In this document: piece after piece, positions 44,004-52,736 of the stretch
Position numbering within the stretch: position 1 is the first letter of the stretch
How the letters are laid out: each line of letters starts with the position of its first letter
NCBI GenBank assembly: GCA_944386055.1
Contig: CALWZP010000005.1
Coordinates: forward strand, 45,328-109,327
Direction: 5' to 3'
DNA from: an uncultured Oscillospiraceae bacterium
GTDB lineage: Bacteria; Bacillota; Clostridia; Oscillospirales; Oscillospiraceae
DNA: 64,000 bases
Notes under the pieces: generated by a model
The model's input: the letters and a program-made list of their open reading frames with translations, nothing else
What the model was told of the DNA's origin: nothing
The model's database searches: none
Program-made: the position numbers and the translations under genes

Positions 44004-44212
44004 GGCAAGACCACGCGGGGCCCCATCCCCGATGGGGCGCGCCGCATGGCGCGTACAAGCGTTTTGCCGCAGGCAAAACCTTGGCGCAGGCGGGATTGAC
44101 TGCGCAGCCGTTGGCAGCTTGCTGCCTTACGGATGCGGCGCACCCCTTGCGGGTGCTCCCGCCGAGCATTTATATCAAGCGGGGCCCCCGCAGGGCGTCA
44201 GCCCTGTGGGGC
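44004..44212 (-). mobile_element. hairpin-rich non-coding insertion element, copy 1 (typA)
   Basis: About 209 bp between the duplicated typA ends. Read on the minus strand it starts GCCCCACA with a hairpin (44212-44186), contains AAATGCTCGG (44171-44162), and then a run of short hairpins. The last three are at 44061-44079, 44039-44052 and 44021-44037, followed by CCCC and a 13-nt tag (44016-44004). The tag is the exact reverse complement of typA at 43919-43931. It has the same architecture as the copy at 61290-61430. No ORF; likely a structured RNA and a non-autonomous mobile element. Confidence 0.72.
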
Positions 44213-44272
44213 GGTCTTGCCGGGGTCTACATGGGCGATGATCGCGACATTTCTCAGTTTCTCGTTCTTCAT
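44198..44272 (-). pseudogene. truncated typA copy encoding a 24-residue leader peptide
   Basis: ATG 44272 with the same AGGAGGAACAGGT ribosome site as typA. It encodes the first 20 residues of TypA with His17 changed to Pro, then APQG and a TGA inside the element hairpin. It is the 5' remnant of the original gene cut by the insertion and lies directly behind the original promoter, so it is probably translated before the structured region and the intact typA. Confidence 0.85.
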
Positions 44273-44285
44273 ACCTGTTCCTCCT
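44213..44285. repeat. direct repeat copy B (typA 5' end, promoter side)
   Basis: Second copy of the 73-bp repeat, adjoining the native typA promoter region. Mismatches with copy A are at the codon for His17 and at the third base of codon 3. Confidence 0.95.
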
Positions 44286-44325
44286 GCCTGTCCGATGGGA
44301 AACCCGCCGGAGCGGCGGGAAAAAG

Positions 44326-44429
44326 CCCGGATAAAATTCGCGGCAAAATATTATACTGCCGATACCGTCTTCGTGGCAAGAAAAATATTCACAAAGATTC
44401 TACCTCTTCCGCCTCTCATTTTATCCGGG
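44326..44429. repeat. inverted repeat flanking the typA promoter
   Basis: CCCGGATAAAAT (44326-44337) and ATTTTATCCGGG (44418-44429), a perfect 12-bp inverted repeat about 80 bp apart, bracketing the typA -10 and -35. It could be a looped operator or the ends of an old small insertion. Confidence 0.6.
44350..44380 (-). promoter_or_regulatory. typA promoter
   Basis: Consensus TATAAT (44355-44350). The best -35 is TTGCCA (44380-44375) at a long 19-bp spacing. It now drives the truncated copy and the element before intact typA. Confidence 0.6.
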
Positions 44430-44476
44430 GAGAATAGTTGTTACAGAAAATTTACAGGTGGAAAGCCCGGGATTTC

Positions 44477-44505
44477 TTGTGTTTCAGGTGATCCTGTGGT
44501 ATGAT
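44477..44505 (+). promoter_or_regulatory. ftsH promoter
   Basis: TTGTGT (44477-44482), 17-bp spacer, TATGAT (44500-44505) preceded by TGTGG. About 95 nt of leader follow. Confidence 0.7.
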
Positions 44506-44600
44506 AAAACATAAATTGCGGGGGTGGAAGCATTTTCTCCCGCTATCCATGCAGCACATCTGTCCTGCGGACAGTTCGGCATTTGACAGGAGGTATCTCT

Positions 44601-46896
<2,296 letters not shown>

Positions 46897-46913
<17 letters not shown>

Positions 46914-47187
46914 GCTGCTCCTGGCGGGGTGGCTGCTGGCCATCAACCTGATCGCCTTCGCCCTCATGGGCCGGGACAAGGCCCTGGCCAAACGGGAGAG
47001 CCGGCGGCGGATCCCCGAGCGCGTCCTGTTCCTCTCCGCCCTGCTGGGGGGGAGCGCCGGGGCCATCCTGGGGATGCAGCTGTTCCGCCACAAGACGCGG
47101 CACTGGTATTTCGCGGCGGGCATGCCCGCCATTCTCCTGGCCCAGCTGGCCCTGGCCGCGTGGCTGGTCCTGCGGGAATCCTTATAG
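46897..47187 (+). CDS. DUF1294 small membrane protein
   Basis: 96-aa protein with about three hydrophobic segments. The DUF1294 signature is clear: MGRDKALAKRESRRRIPERV, then LGGSAGAILGMQLFRHKTRH. Function unknown. It starts at GTG 46897, overlapping the end of ftsH by 17 bp in another frame, so it is translationally coupled to the protease gene. Confidence 0.85.
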
Positions 47188-47201
47188 CTTATAGAACGAA
47201 T

Positions 47202-47237
47202 AGCCCCCGGCAGCGGAGATGCTGCCGGGGGCTGTTC
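47202..47237 (+). terminator. terminator after ftsH-DUF1294
   Basis: 13-bp stem (47202-47214 / 47221-47233), GGAGAT loop, followed by GTTCT. Confidence 0.8.
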
Positions 47238-47312
47238 TACATATTCGGCGGCCAGAATTGACATATTCCACAAATTTTTAAGAAGAATTTCGAGGATATT
47301 TATACAATTTGG

Positions 47313-47341
47313 TTGACATGGCTTTTGTACTGTGGTAATCT
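47313..47341 (+). promoter_or_regulatory. promoter of the 68-aa membrane protein gene
   Basis: TTGACA (47313-47318), 17-bp spacer, TAATCT (47336-47341). Confidence 0.7.
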
Positions 47342-47390
47342 GAGATTGGAAAATCTTTCTGCTGGCAGGCGTTTGAAAGGGGATAAGCGG

Positions 47391-47597
47391 ATGATTTGGG
47401 ATACACTCTGGGAGCTTGCCCTCCAGGCGGCCGCCATGGCGGCGGTGCCCATCACCTTTGACCTCTACAAGGGGACGGAGGCGCTGAAGGCGGTGTGGAA
47501 GACGGACAAGGGGAAGGCGGAGATCATCTTCCTTTGCATCTGCGCCCTGTTGCTCTGCCGCTATCTGCTCTATGGCTATGTCCCGGCACAATGGTAA
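47391..47597 (+). CDS. small hypothetical membrane protein (68 aa)
   Basis: Not recognised. ATG 47391 follows AAAGGGGATAAGCGG and its own promoter. The peptide has a mildly amphipathic first half and a C-terminal membrane helix (AEIIFLCICALLLCRYLLYG) after a charged stretch KAVWKTDKGK. Single-gene transcription unit between ftsH and shikimate kinase. Confidence 0.65.
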   Translation: MIWDTLWELALQAAAMAAVPITFDLYKGTEALKAVWKTDKGKAEIIFLCICALLLCRYLLYGYVPAQW

Positions 47598-47721
47598 ATA
47601 CCGGCGGCCCGGTCCCTGGATGGGGCCGGGCCCCTTTTTGCCCTCCGGCGGTTTTCCGCCCGTTTCCCCCGGGGGCGTGTGGTATGCTGTCCCAATGGCC
47701 GGAAAATCCCGGGTCCCGCCC

Positions 47722-47750
47722 TTGCCCTGCGGCGGCGGCTGTGGTATACT
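47722..47750 (+). promoter_or_regulatory. promoter of the shikimate kinase gene
   Basis: TTGCCC (47722-47727), 17-bp spacer, TATACT (47745-47750) preceded by TGTGG. Confidence 0.72.
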
Positions 47751-47781
47751 AAATTGTTAAGCCAAAGGGAAAGAAGAGGCG

Positions 47782-48336
47782 ATGGAGATGGACAACATCA
47801 CCCTGGTGGGGATGCCCGGCTCGGGGAAGAGCACGGTGGGCGTGGTGCTGGCCAAGATGCTGGGGATGGACTTTGTGGACGGCGACCTGCTCATCCAGCA
47901 GCGGGAGGGCGCCCTGCTCCAGGAGCTCATCGACCGCCACGGCAACGAGGCGTTTCTGGACATGGAGCGGGACGCCCTGTGCTCCCTCCGGTGCCGCCGC
48001 AGCGTCATCGCCCCGGGGGGCAGCGTCATCTACCGGGCGGAGAGCCTGCGCCACCTCCACGACCTGGGGGTGGTGGTGTACCTGCGGGTGCCGGTGGACG
48101 AGCTGCTCCTGCGCCTGGGGGACATCAGCAAGCGGGGCATCGCCCTGCCCCCGGGGCAGACCGTCGCCGACCTGTACGCCGCCCGCTGCCCGCTGTACGA
48201 GGCCTGCGCCGACCTGACCGTGGACTGCTCCGGCGACCAGCGCATCGAGGACTCCGCCCGGGCGGTGATCCACGCGGTGCGGGACCTGCCCGCCCTGCGG
48301 GGGGTCATCCCCGCCAGTCCGGCGCGGAATTTCTGA
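47782..48336 (+). CDS. aroK: shikimate kinase
   Basis: 184-aa P-loop kinase of the shikimate pathway (shikimate to shikimate-3-phosphate). Walker A is GMPGSGKST. DFVDGDLLIQQREG corresponds to the substrate-binding Asp pair, although the usual DxD reads DGD. IAPGGSVIYR matches the GGG-like loop. It is slightly divergent, so a related small-molecule kinase is possible. ATG 47782 and ATG 47788 are both plausible starts after AAGAGG. Confidence 0.82.
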   Translation: MEMDNITLVGMPGSGKSTVGVVLAKMLGMDFVDGDLLIQQREGALLQELIDRHGNEAFLDMERDALCSLRCRRSVIAPGGSVIYRAESLRHLHDLGVVVYLRVPVDELLLRLGDISKRGIALPPGQTVADLYAARCPLYEACADLTVDCSGDQRIEDSARAVIHAVRDLPALRGVIPASPARNF

Positions 48337-48445
48337 CTTTTCACAACAATTCCCTCCAGCCCCCGGAGGTATAGAGGGCGCGCGTCAGCGCGCCGCGGGG
48401 GGCCGGTCCGGCATGGCCGGGCCGCGGAAGAAAGGACGATTGGAT

Positions 48446-50236
48446 TTGACATTTCAGGAACTGGGGCTCACCGCCCCCATCATCCAGGCTCTGACGGAGA
48501 TGGACTACCGCACGCCCACCCCCATCCAGGAGAAGGCCATCCCCCCCGCCCTGGCGGGCCGGGATGTGCTGGGCTGCGCCCAGACGGGCACCGGCAAGAC
48601 CTGCGCCTTCGCCGCCCCCATCCTCCAGCGGCTCAGCGCCGGCAAGCGGGTGGGCCGGCCCGTCCGGGCCCTCATCCTCACCCCCACCCGGGAGCTGGCC
48701 CTCCAGATCCAGGAGAATATCGAGCTCTACGCCAAGCACCTGTCCCTGCGCAGCGCCGTCATCTTCGGCGGCGTGGGGCAGCAGCCCCAGGTGGACGCCC
48801 TGCGCCGGGGTACCGACATTCTGGTGGCCACACCCGGGCGGCTGATGGACCTGTACCAGCAGAAGGAGGTGGCGCTGAGCCATCTGGAGATCTTCGTGCT
48901 GGACGAGGCCGACCGGATGCTGGACATGGGCTTCATCCACGATGTGCGCAAAATCTTAGGCTGGCTGCCCGAGAAAAAGCAGACCATGCTCTTCTCCGCC
49001 ACCATGCCCCCCGAGATCGCCGAGCTGGTGAACTCCCTGCTCCGCAACCCCGTCCGGGTGGCGGTGGACCCCATCTCCTCCCCGGTGAAGCTCATCCGGC
49101 AGTCGGTTTACTTCGTGGACAAGGGGAACAAGACCCGGCTGCTGGCCTGGCTGCTGGAGCAGCAGAAGGTGAAAAACGCCCTGGTGTTCACCCGCACCAA
49201 GCACGGGGCCAACAAGGTCACCCGGGATCTGGAGAAGCTGGGGGTGTCCGCCGCGGCCATCCACGGCAACAAGAGCCAGACCGCCCGGCAGCAGGCCCTG
49301 GCGGACTTCAAGGCGGGGAAGGTCACCGTCCTGGTGGCCACCGACATCGCCGCCCGGGGGCTGGACATCGAGGAGCTCTCCCATGTGTTCAACTACAACC
49401 TGCCCGAGGTGCCCGAGACCTATGTCCACCGCATCGGCCGCACCGGCCGGGCGGGGCACGGCGGGTGCGCCATCGCCCTGTGCGATTACACCGAGCAGCC
49501 CCTCCTCCGGGCCATCGAGAAGCTCATCGGCTTCTCCGTCCCGGTGGTGGAGGACCATCCCTGGCCCATGGTGGTGCTGGAGGCCCCCAAGCGGGACAAG
49601 AACGGCCGGATCATCAACGCCGAGGACGCCGAGGCCCGGGCCGCCGCCCGGGAGAAGAACGCCCAGCGCCGGGCCGCCCAGAAGGAGAAGGAACCGCCAA
49701 AGGAACCGCCAAAGGAGCCGCCGCGTCCGTCCGCCGCTGCGCCGGAGTCCGGCCTCTCCAGACCGGCCCGGCCCAAGCCGGTCCGGCCCGGCACCCGGCT
49801 GGATACTGGCTCCGCCATGCCGGTGGTGGAATTCACCAAGCCCGACCCCCTGGCGGGGGACCATATCATGGACGCCACCGCCCGGCTGCTGGCCCCCCGG
49901 GGCGGCGGCTCTGCCCCCACTCCCGCCGACGGCGGGAAGAAGCGGCGCCGCTCCCGTCACGGCCGCGGAAAAAGCGCCGTCCAGACTGCGCCCGATCCCG
50001 CCGCGGTGAAAAAGACAGAAAAGCCCCCTGTCAAAAAGGGGGAAAAGAAGCCGGCCAAATCCGCCGCCAAGGCGGAGCCGGGGAAGAACGCCCAGAGCGG
50101 TTCCGCCAAGGGAAAGTCCGGTAAAAACGCCTCCCGCCGCGGCGGGAGGCGTCCCGCGGAGCCCCAGCGCTCCCACACCAAGGACTCCACCGAGCAGCCC
50201 AGCCTGATGAAGCCCTTCTACCTCTCCCGGGACTGA
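48446..50236 (+). CDS. DEAD-box ATP-dependent RNA helicase (RhlE-like)
   Basis: RNA helicase of about 596 aa acting in RNA decay or ribosome assembly. Q motif is PTPIQEKAIP, motif I is AQTGTGKT, Ia is TPTRELA, II is DEAD in VLDEADRMLDMGF, III is SAT, and VI is HRIGRTGRAG. The C-terminal ~210 residues are a disordered tail rich in Lys, Ala and Pro (KEPPKEPPKEPPRP repeats), typical of RNA-binding extensions. TTG 48446 gives the family start LTFQELGL after AAAGGA; the frame is open back to ATG 48413. Confidence 0.92.
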   Translation: MTFQELGLTAPIIQALTEMDYRTPTPIQEKAIPPALAGRDVLGCAQTGTGKTCAFAAPILQRLSAGKRVGRPVRALILTPTRELALQIQENIELYAKHLSLRSAVIFGGVGQQPQVDALRRGTDILVATPGRLMDLYQQKEVALSHLEIFVLDEADRMLDMGFIHDVRKILGWLPEKKQTMLFSATMPPEIAELVNSLLRNPVRVAVDPISSPVKLIRQSVYFVDKGNKTRLLAWLLEQQKVKNALVFTRTKHGANKVTRDLEKLGVSAAAIHGNKSQTARQQALADFKAGKVTVLVATDIAARGLDIEELSHVFNYNLPEVPETYVHRIGRTGRAGHGGCAIALCDYTEQPLLRAIEKLIGFSVPVVEDHPWPMVVLEAPKRDKNGRIINAEDAEARAAAREKNAQRRAAQKEKEPPKEPPKEPPRPSAAAPESGLSRPARPKPVRPGTRLDTGSAMPVVEFTKPDPLAGDHIMDATARLLAPRGGGSAPTPADGGKKRRRSRHGRGKSAVQTAPDPAAVKKTEKPPVKKGEKKPAKSAAKAEPGKNAQSGSAKGKSGKNASRRGGRRPAEPQRSHTKDSTEQPSLMKPFYLSRD

Positions 50237-50260
50237 TTCCCGGCGGGAAACGGAAATACG

Positions 50261-50289
50261 CCCCTCCCCCGCCTGCCGCGGGGGAGGGG
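50261..50289 (+). terminator. hairpin after the helicase gene
   Basis: 12-bp GC stem (50261-50272 / 50278-50289), loop CTGCC, then ATCTCCGCTTTTG. Probably a weak terminator. Confidence 0.6.
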
Positions 50290-50326
50290 ATCTCCGCTTT
50301 TGCGCCGGAAGAAGGAGGTGCGCACC

Positions 50327-51709
50327 GTGGCAGAACAGAACGACTTTTCCCAGGGCAGCGTCACCCGGCACATCCTCTCCCTGGCCCTGCCCATGACGGT
50401 GGCCCAGCTGGTTCAGATCCTGTACAATGTGGTGGACCGCATCTACATCGGGCATCTGCCCGGGGCGTCCTCCCTGGCTCTGACGGGGCTGGGGCTGACC
50501 TTCCCGGTGGTGACCCTGATCCTGGCCTTCACCAACCTGTTCGGCATGGGGGGCGCCCCCCTGTGCTCCATCGCCCGGGGGCGGGATGACATCCCCAGGG
50601 CGGAACAGATCATGGGCAACACCCTGACCATGCTTCTGGCCTCCTCGGTGGTGCTCACCGTCCTGGGGTATCTCCTCCTGCAGCCCCTGCTCTACCTCTT
50701 CGGGGCCAGTGACGAGACATACCCCTATGCCGCCGCCTACCTGCGCATCTACCTCATCGGCACCCCCCTGGCCATGGTGGGCACCGGGATGAACGGCTTC
50801 ATCAACGCCCAGGGCTTCGGCCGGGTGGGGATGGTCACCACCCTCATGGGGGCGGCGGCCAATATCGTGCTGGACCCCATCTTCATCTTCCTGCTGGACA
50901 TGGGGGTGTCCGGCGCCGCCCTGGCCACCGTGCTGTCCCAGCTGCTCTCCGCGGCGTGGGTGATGCGCTTTCTGCTGGGGAAGCGTACCCTGCTCCGGCT
51001 CACCCTGCCCAACCTGCGCCCCCGGCGGGCCCTGGTGGGGGAGATCACCCGGCTGGGCGTGGCGGGCTTTGTCATGTCCGCCTCCAACGGCGCGGTGCAG
51101 ATCGCCTGCAACACCACCCTGCGGGCCTTCGGCGGAGATGTGTATGTGGGGGTGATGACGGTGCTCAGCTCGGTGCGGGATGTGGTCTCCCTCCCCTGCC
51201 AGGGGCTGAACAACGCCGCCCAGCCGGTGCTGGGGTACAATTACGGCGCCCGTCAGTTCGGCCGGGTGAAGCAGGCCATCCGCTTCGCCGCCTGCGCCAG
51301 CGTGGTCTACATGCTGCTGGCGTGGCTGGTGGTGTTCCTCTTCCCCCGGCAGCTCATGTCGGTGTTCAACAGCAGCCCCGCCCTTCTGGATGCCGGCGCC
51401 CCCGCCATGCACCTGTACTTCTTCGGCTTTTTCATGATGGCCCTGCAGATCTCCGCCCAGTCGGTGTTCGTGGGGCTGGGCCTGTCCCGGCAGGCCATCT
51501 TCTTCTCCATCCTGCGCAAGATCATCATCGTGGTGCCCCTCACCCTTCTGCTGCCCCAGGTGGGCGGGCTGGGGGTGACGGGGGTGTTCCTGGCGGAGCC
51601 CATCTCCAACTTCATCGGCGGCGCCGCCAGCTTCACCACCATGCTCTTCACCGTGCGCCACCTGTTCCGCGGCCGGGCGGGGGACGCCCACCGTCCCCAC
51701 GGCGGCTGA
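50327..51709 (+). CDS. MATE family efflux transporter
   Basis: 460-aa, 12-helix multidrug and toxin extrusion protein. Family motifs include LALPMTVAQLVQILYNVVDR at the N-terminus, GMNGFINAQGFGR and QPVLGYNYGARQFGRVKQAI in the second half. Drug or metabolite export driven by Na+ or H+ is inferred. GTG 50327 follows AGGAGGTGCGCACC. Ends before a terminator. Confidence 0.93.
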   Translation: MAEQNDFSQGSVTRHILSLALPMTVAQLVQILYNVVDRIYIGHLPGASSLALTGLGLTFPVVTLILAFTNLFGMGGAPLCSIARGRDDIPRAEQIMGNTLTMLLASSVVLTVLGYLLLQPLLYLFGASDETYPYAAAYLRIYLIGTPLAMVGTGMNGFINAQGFGRVGMVTTLMGAAANIVLDPIFIFLLDMGVSGAALATVLSQLLSAAWVMRFLLGKRTLLRLTLPNLRPRRALVGEITRLGVAGFVMSASNGAVQIACNTTLRAFGGDVYVGVMTVLSSVRDVVSLPCQGLNNAAQPVLGYNYGARQFGRVKQAIRFAACASVVYMLLAWLVVFLFPRQLMSVFNSSPALLDAGAPAMHLYFFGFFMMALQISAQSVFVGLGLSRQAIFFSILRKIIIVVPLTLLLPQVGGLGVTGVFLAEPISNFIGGAASFTTMLFTVRHLFRGRAGDAHRPHGG

Positions 51710-51729
51710 TCGCCGCCCCATCGTCTGCA

Positions 51730-51763
51730 AAAGGGCCCTTTCCCGGACGGGAAAGGGCCCTTT
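51730..51763 (+). terminator. terminator of the MATE gene
   Basis: 15-bp perfect stem (51730-51744 / 51749-51763) followed by the loosely T-rich sequence ACCATTATTTTA. Confidence 0.75.
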
Positions 51764-51797
51764 ACCATTATTTTACCGTCTCTTTACCCCTTCTGCG

Positions 51798-51826
51798 TTG
51801 TCCCGCGGCGGGGAATGTACTATTCT
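51798..51826 (+). promoter_or_regulatory. promoter of the 61-aa membrane protein gene
   Basis: TTGTCC (51798-51803), 17-bp spacer, TATTCT (51821-51826). Confidence 0.65.
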
Positions 51827-51859
51827 GGAAGGGACATCAGATCCAAGGAGGGGATGCAG

Positions 51860-52045
51860 GTGGAACCCGGTCTTTCCCGCGGCGCAGTGCGGACTGCCCG
51901 AGGCTATTTCCGCCGTCGGCGGCTGCGCATTTGGGGGAACATGGCGCTTTTGCTGGTGATCCTGGGCGCGGTGGGGACGCTGGTGGTCCCGCCCCTGCGG
52001 AAGCTGGGAGCTCTGCCCCTCCTGGCGGCGGCGAAGCCGGCGTGA
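51860..52045 (+). CDS. small hypothetical single-helix membrane protein (61 aa)
   Basis: Not recognised. GTG 51860 lies 8 nt after AAGGAGG; the frame is open from an upstream ATG 51854 that sits too close to the ribosome site. The N-terminus is basic (YFRRRRLRIWGN), followed by one hydrophobic helix (MALLLVILGAVGTLVVPPL), consistent with an N-in membrane peptide. Own promoter; lies before the marR operon. Confidence 0.6.
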   Translation: MEPGLSRGAVRTARGYFRRRRLRIWGNMALLLVILGAVGTLVVPPLRKLGALPLLAAAKPA

Positions 52046-52083
52046 AGCCGGGGTAAAGTCTCCGTTTTTCTTTCAAAGGGGGG

Positions 52084-52112
52084 TTGACATTGACTTGATG
52101 ATGTGGTATTCT
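52084..52112 (+). promoter_or_regulatory. promoter of the marR-ABC operon
   Basis: Consensus TTGACA (52084-52089), 17-bp spacer, TATTCT (52107-52112) preceded by TGTGG. Confidence 0.82.
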
Positions 52113-52120
52113 CCCATTCG

Positions 52121-52132
52121 TCTGATATCAGA
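52121..52132. promoter_or_regulatory. putative MarR operator
   Basis: Perfect palindrome TCTGATATCAGA just downstream of the -10, followed by a second half-site AAATCAGA (52140-52147). The position at or after the transcription start fits autorepression by the encoded MarR protein. Confidence 0.6.
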
Positions 52133-52168
52133 TTTTATGAAATCAGAAAATTTTAGGGGGGATGCCCA

Positions 52169-52633
52169 GTGCAGACTGATCCGGGCCTGGAGGCATATTG
52201 GGAGGCCAGCAAGGCGCTGGATTACGCCTATTCCAGCATGGCCAAGGCCTGCGGGTTGTCCGAGCCGGAGTACTGGTCCCTGGCCATGATCCACCGGGGG
52301 ATGACCACCCAGCGGGCGATTTGCCGGGAGCTGTGCATCAGCCCCCAGACCATCCACTCCGCCTTCAAGCTGCTGGTGCGGAAGGGGCTGATCTCTCTGG
52401 AGCCCCTCCCCCACGACCAGCGCAGCAAGCAGGCCGTCCTCACCGCGGCGGGAGAGCGCTTTGTGACAGAGCAGATCCTCCCCACGGAGAAGCTGGAAGA
52501 ACAGGCGTGGCAGGCGCTCTCTCCGGGGGAGCAGCGCGATCTGGTCCGCCTGACCCGCCTGTACAGCGCTGCGCTGCGCCGGACGCTGAGGCTTCGGAAA
52601 GACAATCCAATTCGTTCATCGGAGGGCCTGTGA
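52169..52633 (+). CDS. MarR family transcriptional regulator
   Basis: 154-aa winged-helix protein: EYWSLAMIHRGMTTQRAICR then CISPQTIHSAFKLLVRKGLI (recognition helix), and LEPLPHDQRSKQAVLT as the wing with the conserved DxRSK. Start is GTG 52169 after AGGGGGGA. It is first gene of an operon with two ABC exporter half-transporters and most likely represses that operon until a drug or metabolite binds. Confidence 0.93.
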   Translation: MQTDPGLEAYWEASKALDYAYSSMAKACGLSEPEYWSLAMIHRGMTTQRAICRELCISPQTIHSAFKLLVRKGLISLEPLPHDQRSKQAVLTAAGERFVTEQILPTEKLEEQAWQALSPGEQRDLVRLTRLYSAALRRTLRLRKDNPIRSSEGL

Positions 52634-52736
52634 CCGCAGTCACACGGGTCGGAGAAGATGTCGAGTGCGCTCGGTTTCGTCAGAAAGCCGGGCGCTCTTT
52701 TTCTCTCTATTCGACGCAAAAGGAGTAAATCGAGCA

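Noticed and set aside
48372..48425. GC-rich hairpins before the helicase (GCGCGCGTCAGCGCGC and a second stem) as a third copy of the structured element
   Set aside because: They share only the GTCA-loop hairpin style. There is no GCCCCACA start, no AAATGCTCGG, no duplicated gene end and no target-complementary tag.
49680..49725. Tandem AAGGAACCGCC-type repeats as a mobile repeat
   Set aside because: They are in frame and encode the KEPPKEPPKEPP part of the disordered helicase tail, so they are coding low complexity.
50129..50153. Hairpin ACGCCTCCCGCCG / CGGCGGGAGGCGT as a terminator
   Set aside because: It lies within the helicase coding sequence and has no U-tract.
48956..51730. 924-codon minus-strand frame
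   Set aside because: Shadow of the helicase and MATE genes; no family resemblance.
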